DNA of 64,000 nt from Jeotgalibacillus sp. S-D1 (GTDB lineage: Bacteria; Bacillota; Bacilli; Bacillales; Jeotgalibacillaceae), in contig NZ_SMZR01000002.1 in assembly GCF_004358665.1 (NCBI RefSeq), positions 434,001 through 498,000 on the forward strand, given 5' to 3'. The notes under the pieces are model-generated. The model saw only the letters and a program-made list of their open reading frames with translations. It was not told the DNA's origin and ran no database searches. Shown piece after piece: positions 34,576 to 43,344 of the stretch (position 1 is its first letter; every line of letters starts with the position of its first letter). A program made the translations under genes and the position numbers.

Positions 34576-34606
34576 AAAAAAAACCTGCAACGAATAGTGG
34601 CAGGTT
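34576..34606 (-). terminator. Terminator of the 44-aa gene
   Basis: Minus strand AACCTGC ... GCAGGTT, 7-bp stem and a run of eight T. Confidence 0.82.
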
Positions 34607-34615
34607 CTTTAAAAA

Positions 34616-34750
34616 CTATTTAATTAATTCCTGTGCCAGCCAGTCTACCATTTCTGCCATCGTCAGCTCTTCTTCTGAACCTTTTTTGTGGGCTTGTTCC
34701 AAAAGGGCGGCCAAGTGATCGTTTTTGAATTCATGTGTTTCCACGTTCAT
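34616..34750 (-). CDS. Small acidic protein, paralogue of the protein at 24021-24173
   Basis: 44 aa: MNVETHEFKNDHLAALLEQ, AHKKGSEEE, LTMAEMVDWLAQELIK. GGAG lies close to ATG 34750; GTG at 34744 has better spacing. Shares the LLxxAHxKGSExxxTxxEMVxW pattern with the 50-aa protein at 24021, and both genes end in an immediate terminator. Two-helix fold predicted; function unknown. Confidence 0.72.
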   Translation of the reverse strand: MNVETHEFKNDHLAALLEQAHKKGSEEELTMAEMVDWLAQELIK

Positions 34751-34824
34751 CGCTCCGTTTGCATTTTATTGATAGTACTATACCTTTCTATCAAAACTTC
34801 AAACCGAGCCATAGGAACTGTTTT

Positions 34825-35232
34825 TCAGACGACAGAATACTGGTCCTTTATGGACAGACCACAAAGGATGTCCTGGAAGCAATGATGGATAATCGTTTTA
34901 AGGCGATCTGCTTTTATTTCTGGTGGTTGCGGTATATGAATCGATAAGCTGTTTTCTTTTAAATCTATAATTGTGTAGATACTGAAGGTTTTATTTTTGT
35001 GAAGGACAAGCTCGTAGGAATAAATGTGGGATTGTTCAATGAAAGGCTGTGCGTTGCAGCTGACCAGACTGGCACAGTGCTCCCTGAATAAGACAGTATG
35101 AAGATTTTTGAGGATCGAACGCTCATGCAGCAGCTGGATATTGCAAAGATGTTTGTATTCCAGATAATCATGTTCTAATTTTGGTAAATAAGTGGTGGCT
35201 ATACCCTCTAAACGCACTGTGTACTCTATCAT
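34825..35232 (-). CDS. Cytoplasmic protein of unknown function
   Basis: 135 aa from ATG 35232 with GGAGG at good spacing; the longer frame to 35253 has none. Sequence MIEYTVRLEGIATTYLPKLE, later YSYELVLHKNKTFSIYTIIDL and a His/Ile-rich end. No signal peptide or membrane segment. No family recognised. Confidence 0.62.
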   Translation of the reverse strand: MIEYTVRLEGIATTYLPKLEHDYLEYKHLCNIQLLHERSILKNLHTVLFREHCASLVSCNAQPFIEQSHIYSYELVLHKNKTFSIYTIIDLKENSLSIHIPQPPEIKADRLKTIIHHCFQDILCGLSIKDQYSVV

Positions 35233-35396
35233 AAAAACCTCCAAAAACGACAATTTTAACTACTTTCTTATCATACTACAACACACTAGGAATTTTCTAT
35301 CATTTTTTATAAAATTCTGTGTATTTTGTCATGTTTTTGTTGGTTTTTATGATCGTTTGTTTTTATATGTATTAGGGACGACCCCGGCCCCTATAA

Positions 35397-35549
35397 TTAG
35401 CTGCTGAGTCGTTCCAAAGAAAAATCTTCATCGGGCATTTTGTTTGCCAGCCAATTTAGAAAATCAATTTCTTTTTGATCCAGACTTCGCTCCAGGTTTT
35501 CTTCAAATTCATGTTGTAGCTCTTGGAATTTCTCTACTGATGTACTCAT
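35397..35549 (-). CDS. Small acidic helical protein
   Basis: 50 aa: MSTSVEKFQELQHEFEENLE, RSLDQKEIDFLNWLANKMPD, EDFSLERLSS. ATG 35549 with AGGGAGGA at good spacing. Strongly acidic and almost wholly helical. Its FLNWLANKM segment and size recall the two small acidic proteins at 24021 and 34616 but the shared motif is absent. No family recognised. Confidence 0.65.
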   Translation of the reverse strand: MSTSVEKFQELQHEFEENLERSLDQKEIDFLNWLANKMPDEDFSLERLSS

Positions 35550-35895
35550 CAAAATTCCTCCCTGTTGTTTGAAAATTATGAAAATTAGTGATTAGTCTTC
35601 ATAATAAAGCATTTCTATGGTTTTGTCATATAGTTTTTCTGTCAAATCTTGTTGTTTTCCCAATATTACGGGCTTTAAAAGCATAAATTTTTTCTTACAG
35701 GTGTCTTTACAGTACTGCCCGAACTGAATTTTTTCATCCAAATTTAATTATCTGTAACTTCATCTTAACTGATTTGTCATCTGGCGTGTAGTTTTAATAT
35801 TTAATTTTCGCAATAATTTCTCCTTTCTGTGTCTTTCTTAATAACTATGTGCGATTCGTCTATTTATGACAATTCACTTGAAAATGTTTCTAGCA

Positions 35896-35924
35896 GTGAC
35901 AACTTTCTCTTTTTTCTTTACAAT
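35896..35924 (+). promoter_or_regulatory. Sigma-A promoter of the Yip1/HlyD-like operon
   Basis: GTGACA (35896-35901), 17-base spacer, TACAAT (35919-35924); start of transcription would be ~25 bases before ATG 35957. Nothing else was recognised between 35550 and 35895. Confidence 0.65.
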
Positions 35925-35956
35925 GGAAGAAGCAAGTGAATATGGGAGGTCCGTTT

Positions 35957-36622
35957 ATGAAGTTTCAGTTGTTCCGGGGGTTAAAAGATCCTTATGTTTT
36001 TCTAGAGAATTGGAAAACCAATGAGTCTTTCCTACATATTAGGCAACATATTATGACAATTTTTATACTTAGTGCATTTATTTTCGGTGTATCTGGCTGG
36101 ATTGGCTTAGAGACGCAGGATTGGTCCGGTCAATTCATTACTTCTTTTGGACTAACCTATGACTTACAGCGGTTTTATTTTTTCTTAGGCAGAATTGCTT
36201 TAGGGGTTTTATATGTCGCAATTCTTCTATATATACCTGCACTGCTTTTCTGGTTTTTAGCCCGCGATTATTCGTACCGTCGAATCGTCACCCTGCAGAT
36301 CTTTCCCCTCTTTATTCTGCTGCTGGAACAGGTGTCTTTTATTGCCCTTATGGTTCTCCAGGGAATTGACTGGGTGTCTTCTCCTTTTTCATGGGGTGTA
36401 ATCGCTCAAATGTACGTGAATCATGAATGGACGGTTTATTTTCTTGCCTCTTTTTCCATATTCAAGATATGGGTGATGTATTGGCAGTTTCTGTCTCTTC
36501 GTTACGTGACAGCATTAAAATGGTGGGCAGTTATTTTGATTGTGTTCATTATGAATCTATCATTTTGGGCAATCACAGCTGCGTTTGCCACACTACATTT
36601 CCACCAATTATTGTTTAGTTAA
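35957..36622 (+). CDS. Yip1-like multi-pass membrane protein (YknW-like)
   Basis: 221 aa from ATG 35957 with GGGAGGT upstream. About five hydrophobic segments between ~35 and 215, with a cytoplasmic N-terminus beginning MKFQLFRGLKDPYVFLENWK. Followed after 14 bp by an HlyD-like adaptor gene. The pairing of a Yip1-like protein with an HlyD adaptor recalls yknW-yknX of B. subtilis, but the ATPase and permease genes are not here. Family call is tentative. Confidence 0.62.
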   Translation: MKFQLFRGLKDPYVFLENWKTNESFLHIRQHIMTIFILSAFIFGVSGWIGLETQDWSGQFITSFGLTYDLQRFYFFLGRIALGVLYVAILLYIPALLFWFLARDYSYRRIVTLQIFPLFILLLEQVSFIALMVLQGIDWVSSPFSWGVIAQMYVNHEWTVYFLASFSIFKIWVMYWQFLSLRYVTALKWWAVILIVFIMNLSFWAITAAFATLHFHQLLFS

Positions 36623-36636
36623 AGGAGGCAGACTAC

Positions 36637-37923
36637 GTGAACAAACAACTTAAATGGATTATCGGTTTTATGCTTGTTTTCCTTTTTGTCAGCATGAACC
36701 TTTATCTGATTAAACACGATTTTACATCCATTGCCCGAACCTCACTCGTCCATGACCAGACAAAAGCAAAAACAGAAAATCTGCAGCAAACCTTAATAAA
36801 AAATGGCGTCGTTCACACGGCAACTGAACAGCATCTGTATTTTTCAGATCAGCTGGGCATGTTTTCAAAATTTTTAGTAGAAGAAGGCCAGGTGATTACA
36901 GCCGGCACTCCTTTATATGAATATACGGTAGTAGATTTAGAGGAACAAAGATTGCTGTTTGAGTCGGAAGCTGAGCAATTGGCAAGTGAAATCAGCGCAG
37001 TTGAATCCTATCTGACGGAACTTGAATCACTTGAGAGCCAGCTGACAACAGCTACCTCCAACGGAACAACCACTGATTCCCGTCCAACGAGCACCTTAGA
37101 TGACGAGGAGCTGGCGGTTACGATTGAGCTTGAGGTTGGAATTGATGTTTCTGATTCGACGATTGACCAGACGCGGTCGATGCTGAACCAGAAAATTGGT
37201 GAACAGGAAACTGAAGTGGCACGCCTTGAAGCGCAGGAAGCCAAGTATGAAAGACTGATTGCCGGATTGGAAGAAAGCCCCACTGTTACAGTGGAAAGTG
37301 ATGTTGACGGCAAAATTGCTCATTTGTCCCCAGGCACCGAAAATCCTTTGATCACGGTTTATGCGAATAATCTTACGTCCCGCTCCCTGCTGACGGATGA
37401 AGAGGCGCGTATTGTGCTGGGCGGTCTAAAAGCAAAGGTTACATCTCCGGTCGCTAACAGTACGGTTGATGGTGCAGTAGTGGCAAATCCGCAGCTTCCC
37501 GAAAAAGAGCCGAAACTTGGCGAAAAAAGTCAGTATCCAATCGACATTGACCTGGAGGATGCTGGCGAAGAATGGTTCATCGGGCAGCAGGTTGTAAATG
37601 AAATTGTGACTGATGAAGTCCTTGATGCCACCACCGTGCCAATTCTCAGCGTTGAGGATAAAAAAAGGGTTTATGCCATGTCCCCTGCCGGCTTTATTGA
37701 GCAGCGGCAGACCAATCTTGGCATGCGCTCAGAAGACCGTCAGGAAGTATACGAAAATCTTGAAGCGGACGAATGGATCGTAATGGATCCCAATCAGGTG
37801 GAGCGCTACTACTCTCCTTATATCACACCGATGACGATGGACCGCATCCACTTTGACAACTGGGACTACCTGGACAAACGCACGAACTGGAAGCATGTGC
37901 TGCTTGGCGCGATCCCGAAATAA
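36637..37923 (+). CDS. HlyD/RND-type efflux adaptor (YknX-like)
   Basis: 428 aa. AAAGGAGG lies ahead of the GTG start. Membrane anchor ~8-27, first half of a lipoyl-like domain (YFSDQLGMFSKFLVEEGQVITAGTPLYEY), a long coiled coil (~105-220) with an acidic Ser/Thr insert, second lipoyl half (VTVESDVDGKIAHL), beta-barrel and membrane-proximal parts. Such adaptors link an inner-membrane transporter to the wall side in Firmicutes. Partners would be the Yip1-like protein and an ABC transporter elsewhere. Terminator right after the stop. Confidence 0.8.
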   Translation: MNKQLKWIIGFMLVFLFVSMNLYLIKHDFTSIARTSLVHDQTKAKTENLQQTLIKNGVVHTATEQHLYFSDQLGMFSKFLVEEGQVITAGTPLYEYTVVDLEEQRLLFESEAEQLASEISAVESYLTELESLESQLTTATSNGTTTDSRPTSTLDDEELAVTIELEVGIDVSDSTIDQTRSMLNQKIGEQETEVARLEAQEAKYERLIAGLEESPTVTVESDVDGKIAHLSPGTENPLITVYANNLTSRSLLTDEEARIVLGGLKAKVTSPVANSTVDGAVVANPQLPEKEPKLGEKSQYPIDIDLEDAGEEWFIGQQVVNEIVTDEVLDATTVPILSVEDKKRVYAMSPAGFIEQRQTNLGMRSEDRQEVYENLEADEWIVMDPNQVERYYSPYITPMTMDRIHFDNWDYLDKRTNWKHVLLGAIPK

Positions 37924-37935
37924 TGAAAAGCCTTC

Positions 37936-37973
37936 GCCCTTACGAACGTATTTTAGTTCGTAAGGGCTTTTTT
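37936..37973 (+). terminator. Strong rho-independent terminator
   Basis: GCCCTTACGAAC and GTTCGTAAGGGC, perfect 12-bp stem, followed by six T. Confidence 0.93.
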
Positions 37974-38002
37974 GTGCAGAATCATTTTAATAAAACCACT
38001 TA

Positions 38003-38130
38003 GGTTAATTGGACCAGAAGGCGGGACTCCTGCGGGATGAAGCGTGACAGGTGAGACCCCGGAGAGCGTTAGCTCGAGGAGGGCTCACCGCACGCCCCGC
38101 GGAAAGCCTCGCCTGCAGCGGAAATTAACC
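38003..38130. repeat. GC-rich Bacillaceae intergenic repeat, GGTTAATT-bounded
   Basis: About 128 bp, starting GGTTAATT and ending AATTAACC, with core GGCGGGACTCCTGCGGGA and GCACGCCCCGCGGAAAGC. This dispersed GC-rich repeat with imperfect internal palindromes is common between genes in Bacillus-related genomes. A diverged relative lies at 43164-43300. Confidence 0.78.
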
Positions 38131-38242
38131 GGTCCCCTTTTAGAGAGTTCCTTAATGCCCTGTGAACAAACACCAATCACCCAGCCTGGGCATACCATGT
38201 GAAAATAAGGCGCATCACCCAGGTGAAAGGCAGGTTATGTTG

Positions 38243-38860
38243 ATGACAAACGTTGATTACTCCTCTCCGTCTGCTCAATTTGCATTTGATGTAAACAGCA
38301 GCCCCCTATTTATAAAGGACAGCAATAACATAATTAATGTTTTAGGAGTTAAACAGTTAAATACATTAGGAAATTCATCCCTGCTTGATATTTTTCTTAG
38401 TGCCTCCAATGTGGTCGAACCCCATTATCATCAAAATGCATCAGAGCTGGTATATTGCATTTCCGGCGCTGCGACTGTCTCGATGCTGAACCCTTTCACA
38501 AAACAATTCTTGAATTTCGCCATTACACCGGGCCAGGTGGCAAATGTACCGCAGGGCTGGTGGCATTATGAAATCGCTGCAGTCGATAACACGCATCTGC
38601 TGGCAATCTTTGATGCCCCTACTCCGGAAGTTGTTTTAGGATCTGACATATTAAAATTCACCCCTGCCAATGTAATGGCGCATACCTATTGTATGGATGA
38701 AAATCAATGGAAGCAGGTTGTTGCCCCAGTAGAGCCGTCAACGTATATCGGACCAACGAACACCTGCAGCAGAGAGGATCAGCCCGAGCAGCAAGCAAGT
38801 GAGCCCTACCAGCAATACCCATATGCACAGCCCTATCAGCAGAGGTATTGGGGGTATTAA
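38243..38860 (+). CDS. Cupin-domain protein with Tyr/Gln/Pro-rich tail, probably spore-associated
   Basis: 205 aa from ATG 38243 (GAAAGGCAGG eight bases upstream). The open frame goes back to 38162 without a ribosome-binding site. Cupin motif 1 PHYHQNASELVYCISGAA with the metal-binding histidines, then motif 2 GQVANVPQGWWHYEI. The last ~30 residues are rich in Gln, Tyr and Pro (PYQQYPYAQPYQQRYWGY), as in coat proteins that are cross-linked. It resembles the oxalate decarboxylase-like cupins found in spore layers. Terminator follows. Confidence 0.72.
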   Translation: MTNVDYSSPSAQFAFDVNSSPLFIKDSNNIINVLGVKQLNTLGNSSLLDIFLSASNVVEPHYHQNASELVYCISGAATVSMLNPFTKQFLNFAITPGQVANVPQGWWHYEIAAVDNTHLLAIFDAPTPEVVLGSDILKFTPANVMAHTYCMDENQWKQVVAPVEPSTYIGPTNTCSREDQPEQQASEPYQQYPYAQPYQQRYWGY

Positions 38861-38870
38861 TGATAGATAA

Positions 38871-38902
38871 ATCCCGGAGAGTGCTAGGCTCTTCCGGGAT
38901 TT
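38871..38902 (+). terminator. Terminator of the cupin gene
   Basis: AATCCCGGA and TCCGGGATT with inner GAG/CTC pairing, followed by TTTTA. Confidence 0.85.
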
Positions 38903-39066
38903 TTACGTTCTATTGTAATAGCCCAAACAAATCTGACGGCTGGCCTCCTGAGACGACCTTCTCCGTTCGACCTCTCCCCCCCATGCTTGTGCATTTTACA
39001 TCTTCCATCTATTCGCTTTGTGTTCACATCATAAATCAGCACTGCAATTATTGTGGCTGGAGCACG

Positions 39067-39096
39067 TTGCTTCTTGTCGACCATTATCGATATAAT
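39067..39096 (+). promoter_or_regulatory. Candidate sigma-A promoter of putB
   Basis: TTGCTT (39067-39072), 18-base spacer, TATAAT (39091-39096), ending 15 bases before the ribosome-binding site. No PutR site could be pointed out with confidence. Confidence 0.5.
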
Positions 39097-39129
39097 TTTG
39101 TTAACAAATGAAAAGGAGGTGTGGTGATC

Positions 39130-40047
39130 TTGGAAGCCATAAGTAAGCGCTTTTTCTTGTACCTCTCCAACAACAAGTCTTTGGATCGAATGGCCAAACG
39201 GTGGGGATCAAAATTTGGGGCTGACAGGATTATAGGGGGAGAAGCCTTTTCACATGCGATTCCTTTGATTACTCAATTGAACCAGGAAGGATTCCAGGTT
39301 ACAGTCGATCACCTTGGTGAATATGTCAATTCCGTCGATGTGGCACGGGAACATGTTCAAGAGTGTCTTCAAAGCATCAGTGCGATAGCTGGTCATCAGC
39401 TGGACTCTGAAATTTCAGTGAAGCTGACCTCCTTGGGATTGGATATCAGTCAGGACCTTGTTTTGGAACATATGGAATTGATTTTATCCAAGGCAAAGGA
39501 AAGCGGTATCACGGTAACGATTGATATGGAAGATTCCTCGAGATGCCATGCCATCCTTGAAATTTACAAAATACTTCGACAAAAGTACGAAAATATTGGG
39601 ACAGTGATTCAATCCTATCTTTATCGGTCAGACAAGGATCTAGACGATCTCGACCAATTCGCTCCTTATCTCAGGCTTGTGAAGGGTGCATATAAAGAAT
39701 CGGGTAAAGTCGCTTTCCCGGAAAAACATCTGGTGGATGAAAATCTGAAACATCTCATTAAAAAGCATCTCCTGAACGGCCATTATACAGCTGTAGCAAG
39801 CCATGATGAGGCGATGATCGATTACACCATCGATTTAGTGAAAGAACATAACATCCCGAATGACCGCTTTGAGTTTCAAATGCTTTATGGAATGAGAAAT
39901 CAATTGCAGTCCGATCTTCTGAAAAAAGGCTATAAAGTCCGTATTTATCTGCCTTACGGGGAGGATTGGTACGGGTATTTCATGAGACGTCTCGCAGAAA
40001 GGCCTGCAAATGTCTCGTTTGCATTAAAAGGATTATTCAGCAAGTAA
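39130..40047 (+). CDS. putB: Proline dehydrogenase
   Basis: 305 aa from TTG 39130, nine bases after AAAGGAGGT; GTG codons at 39121 and 39124 abut the ribosome-binding site. TIM-barrel FAD enzyme oxidising proline to pyrroline-5-carboxylate. It follows B. subtilis PutB closely: VTVDHLGEYVNS, LRLVKGAYKES, FQMLYGMRNQ and the final YLPYGEDWYGYFMRRLAERP with the substrate-binding Arg pair. Upstream of the P5C dehydrogenase gene by 45 bp; the regulator PutR follows the pair. Confidence 0.94.
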   Translation: MEAISKRFFLYLSNNKSLDRMAKRWGSKFGADRIIGGEAFSHAIPLITQLNQEGFQVTVDHLGEYVNSVDVAREHVQECLQSISAIAGHQLDSEISVKLTSLGLDISQDLVLEHMELILSKAKESGITVTIDMEDSSRCHAILEIYKILRQKYENIGTVIQSYLYRSDKDLDDLDQFAPYLRLVKGAYKESGKVAFPEKHLVDENLKHLIKKHLLNGHYTAVASHDEAMIDYTIDLVKEHNIPNDRFEFQMLYGMRNQLQSDLLKKGYKVRIYLPYGEDWYGYFMRRLAERPANVSFALKGLFSK

Positions 40048-40092
40048 AGCAAGAAAAATACATCTTTGTTAAACAGGAAGGAATGAAGTAAA

Positions 40093-41724
40093 ATGAGTAA
40101 CGGAATTTTCAAGATCCCAACACCTAAAAATGAGCCTGGTAATACGTATGCTCCGGGTACAAAAGAAAAGGAATCATTAAAGGCAGAATTAAACCGCCAA
40201 TCGAACACTGAAGTCGAGATCCCTGTCATTATTAATGGCAAAAATATAAAGACAGATAACGTGAAACAAGTGGTTATGCCGCACAATCATCAGCATGTTT
40301 TGGCAACCTCTTCTCAAGCCGGAGAAAAAGAGCTGCGTGATGCTGTAGAAGCGGCAATGGCTGCAAAGGAATCATGGGCAAATACGCCATGGGTACACCG
40401 TGCATCCATTTTCTTAAAAGCTGCTGATTTAATTTCCGGACCATACCGTGACGTAATCAATGCTGCTACGATGCTTGGTCAATCTAAAACAGCGATTCAA
40501 ACTGAAATTGATGCTGCACAGGAATTAGCCGATTTCTTACGTTTTGGCGTGGATTATGCGAATCAAATCTACCAAATCCAACCGGATAGTGTGAAAAACA
40601 TTTGGAATCGTTTAGAGTACCGTCCACTGGATGGTTTTGTCCTGGCGATCTCTCCATTTAACTTCACAGCAATTGGCGGCAACCTGCCATCTGCTCCTGC
40701 CATGATGGGGAACGTAGTCGTCTGGAAGCCGGCAACAACTGCCATCCTGTCAAACTACTACTTTATGCGTATTTTAGAAGAGGCAGGGTTGCCAAAAGGC
40801 GTTATCAACTTCGTACCTTCCCGTGGGTCACAGGTATCGGAAGTCGTCTTAACAGACCCTCGTATGTCCGGATTCCATTTTACCGGCTCAACAGATACGT
40901 TCCAAACCATTTGGAAAACGGTAGGAGAAAACATTACACGCTATAAATCATACCCTCGTCTGGTTGGGGAAACTGGGGGAAAAGACTTTGTATTTGCGCA
41001 CGAAACTGCACAAGCAGACAAAGTAGTAGCCGGACTTGTTCGTGGTGCGTTTGAATACCAGGGTCAAAAATGTTCAGCAGCCTCCCGCGCATACATCCCT
41101 GCAAGCATGTGGGAAGAAGTGAAGGCTGGTGTAATCGAAGAAACGGCTAAGCTGAAAGTAGGCGACATTCAGGACTTCACAAACTTCATGGGTGCTGTGA
41201 TTGATAAACCAGCTTTTGATTCAATCACAGAATACATCGAATATGCAAAAGCATCTGATGAAGCAGAAATCATTGCAGGCGGTACGTATGATGACTCAGT
41301 TGGCTACTTCATTCAGCCGACAATCATTGTGACAACGAATCCAAACTTTAAAACAATGGTAGAAGAAATTTTCGGACCGGTCTTAACGATTTATGTATAT
41401 GAAAATGACCAATTAGAAGAAACATTGACTGCAGTAGATACAGCGTCTATGTATGCATTGACAGGCGCAATCTTTGCACAGGATCGCCAGGCCATTATGC
41501 ACCTTGAACGCCGCTTATCTGGTGCAGCTGGAAACTTCTATATCAATGATAAACCAACAGGTGCGGTAATCAACCAGCAGCCATTTGGCGGTTCCCGCGG
41601 TTCTGGTACAAACGACAAAGCAGGTTCTATCTTTAACATGATTCGCTGGACAAGTCCTCGTATTATCAAAGAAAACTTTAATCCAACGACAGAGATTGCC
41701 TATCCATTTATGGACGAAGAATAA
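40093..41724 (+). CDS. L-glutamate gamma-semialdehyde (P5C) dehydrogenase, ALDH4 type
   Basis: 543 aa, catalytic Cys in FEYQGQKCSAASR, general base Glu in LVGETGGKDF, cofactor and substrate loops ISPFNFTAIGGNLPSAP and FHFTGSTDTF. It turns P5C/glutamate semialdehyde into glutamate with NAD. It is longer than the ~515-aa PutC/RocA enzymes usual in Bacillus. The N-terminal extension and motifs such as IFLKAADLISGP, QTEIDAAQELADFLRF and MMGNVVVWKPATTA match the mitochondrial ALDH4A1 group better. So the bacterial putC appears replaced by an ALDH4-type gene within a normal put operon. Confidence 0.92.
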   Translation: MSNGIFKIPTPKNEPGNTYAPGTKEKESLKAELNRQSNTEVEIPVIINGKNIKTDNVKQVVMPHNHQHVLATSSQAGEKELRDAVEAAMAAKESWANTPWVHRASIFLKAADLISGPYRDVINAATMLGQSKTAIQTEIDAAQELADFLRFGVDYANQIYQIQPDSVKNIWNRLEYRPLDGFVLAISPFNFTAIGGNLPSAPAMMGNVVVWKPATTAILSNYYFMRILEEAGLPKGVINFVPSRGSQVSEVVLTDPRMSGFHFTGSTDTFQTIWKTVGENITRYKSYPRLVGETGGKDFVFAHETAQADKVVAGLVRGAFEYQGQKCSAASRAYIPASMWEEVKAGVIEETAKLKVGDIQDFTNFMGAVIDKPAFDSITEYIEYAKASDEAEIIAGGTYDDSVGYFIQPTIIVTTNPNFKTMVEEIFGPVLTIYVYENDQLEETLTAVDTASMYALTGAIFAQDRQAIMHLERRLSGAAGNFYINDKPTGAVINQQPFGGSRGSGTNDKAGSIFNMIRWTSPRIIKENFNPTTEIAYPFMDEE

Positions 41725-41736
41725 AATGCTTCTTAT

Positions 41737-41772
41737 AAAAGCTCTCCCTATATGGGGGAGCTTTTAGTTTTT
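41737..41772 (+). terminator. Terminator after the P5C dehydrogenase gene
   Basis: AAAAGCTCTCCC and GGGGGAGCTTTT (one G:T), followed by AGTTTTT. Confidence 0.85.
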
Positions 41773-41831
41773 CATTCATGATTTAAACGCTATAATAGGG
41801 ATCATAACTCTTTCGGAAAGGTAAGATTCCT

Positions 41832-43112
41832 ATGGAAGCAAAAGATCTGATTCTCCAAGCGGACGATATCCATAAAGCAACGGAATTGATTAGTTCAAAA
41901 TTAGGCAATCCAGTAATCATTGAAAACAAAAATTTTGAATTGATATCTTACAGTTCCTCTTTCGATAAATTCGATCAAACGCAGCAAAAGACGATCCTGA
42001 CAAAAAAATGTCCGATCTTTATCATTAACCGACTGAAAAAAGAAGGCCTTGTGCACCGGCTCGAAAAACAATCGGATCCGATCCGGGTTCAAGCGATGGA
42101 AGAATTAGGGTTTCATCAACGTGTCGTCATTGCCGCAAAGTATCTTGGCTATACAATGGGCTATATCTGGGTCCAGGAATCCAGTCATCTTCTCCAACAG
42201 GAAGATTTAGCTTTCCTAGAAGAGATTTCTCCTCACCTCGGGAACCTGATCAATGATATCTACGCTAAAGCCAATGTCAAAAAAGGCAAAAAAGAGGAGG
42301 TATTGTGGCATCTCCTGCAGCACGAATATGGAAGCGAAAGCCAGCTGCGCCACGGTGCATCCCTGGTCAATCTGACATTGCCGGAACGGTTTACTGTAGC
42401 CGTATTTTCGATCATATCACCACAGTATAAACCTATGCTCGACCATCTGGAGAGACTGGTCCACGAATCCAGCTTCCAGGCAAATATTTATACGCTGACA
42501 ACGGAATATCAGGTGATCTTCGTTCTTTACGGCAATGCAGATAAGCCCCTTTCTTCGCTGGAATTAGCCAGAAATTTAGTCGAAAAGGTGAAAGAACAAA
42601 CAGGTGAAGATCAATTTTATAACTTCCTGATCGGTGTGGGTAAGGAATACACCTCGTTAAATCAAATGAGAAAGAGCTTTTTGGAAGCGTCAGAGGTCAT
42701 TGAGACCGCAAACTTCATCAGTCCGCGCCCTGAATCGATGCCGCGGGAATTTGCTCAATTGGGGATTTACCGATACTTGCCTACCCTTTATGAAAAAAAC
42801 ACCTCAAAGGATTATTATAGTGATGACCTGTTGTCTTTGATCAAAAATGATGTCAAGAAACAGACCGATTTGCTCCGTACACTTGAAGTGTTTCTGGCGA
42901 ATGACGGAAAGGGTAAACAAACCGCTAATGAATTGTTCATCCATCCGAACACCTTGAATTATCGAATCAAAAGAATACAAGAGCTTACTGCGATTGATTT
43001 CAACAACTTTAATATGAAAGTATACTTATATACTGAATTATTGCTGCTGAACAATGTTGAAGCCTATTATCAGCGTTATATAGATGCTTTAAAAGGAGTA
43101 TTTTCTCAATAA
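41832..43112 (+). CDS. putR: Proline-responsive regulator PutR (PucR/CdaR family)
   Basis: 426 aa. The N-terminal half is a GAF-like sensor (~1-150), the middle a GGDEF-like degenerate region of the PucR family, and the C-terminus an HTH (QTANELFIHPNTLNYRIKRIQEL, ~375-400). PutR of B. subtilis activates putBCP when proline is present. Its place after the two catabolic genes, behind a terminator, fits autonomous expression. No proline transporter gene lies here. Start at ATG 41832 with GAAAGGTAAG upstream. Confidence 0.85.
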   Translation: MEAKDLILQADDIHKATELISSKLGNPVIIENKNFELISYSSSFDKFDQTQQKTILTKKCPIFIINRLKKEGLVHRLEKQSDPIRVQAMEELGFHQRVVIAAKYLGYTMGYIWVQESSHLLQQEDLAFLEEISPHLGNLINDIYAKANVKKGKKEEVLWHLLQHEYGSESQLRHGASLVNLTLPERFTVAVFSIISPQYKPMLDHLERLVHESSFQANIYTLTTEYQVIFVLYGNADKPLSSLELARNLVEKVKEQTGEDQFYNFLIGVGKEYTSLNQMRKSFLEASEVIETANFISPRPESMPREFAQLGIYRYLPTLYEKNTSKDYYSDDLLSLIKNDVKKQTDLLRTLEVFLANDGKGKQTANELFIHPNTLNYRIKRIQELTAIDFNNFNMKVYLYTELLLLNNVEAYYQRYIDALKGVFSQ

Positions 43113-43131
43113 GTGTTAGAAATAATTAGCA

Positions 43132-43163
43132 AAGAGGCTGGGATAAACTTGTCCCGGCCTCTT
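43132..43163 (+). terminator. Hairpin after putR, at the edge of an intergenic repeat
   Basis: AAGAGGCTGGGA and TCCCGGCCTCTT (one mismatch or G:T), no clear T-tract. The same hairpin often borders the GC-rich Bacillaceae repeat that follows. Confidence 0.6.
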
Positions 43164-43300
43164 GCAGTTGGTTCACTGCGCTTCAGTCGGACGCTTTCCG
43201 CAGGGACTTCGCTTGAGCCTCCTTTGGCTTCGCCATAAGGAGTCTCAGAGCTTGCCGTCATATCCTGCTGGAGTCGCCGCCTTCCGCTCCGTTCACCTTA
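43164..43300. repeat. GC-rich Bacillaceae intergenic repeat, diverged copy
   Basis: TTCACTGCGCTTCAGTCGGACG, then GCTTTCCGCAGGGACT and ends GGAGTCGCCGCCTTCCGCTC. Read in reverse it matches the core of the repeat at 38003-38130 (GACTCC...GCGGAAAGC). A dispersed repeat of Bacillaceae, no coding content. Confidence 0.7.
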
Positions 43301-43344
43301 TCGTTGCAATTAAAAGAGAGTTTTAATGCTGATAAATTTTCGTT

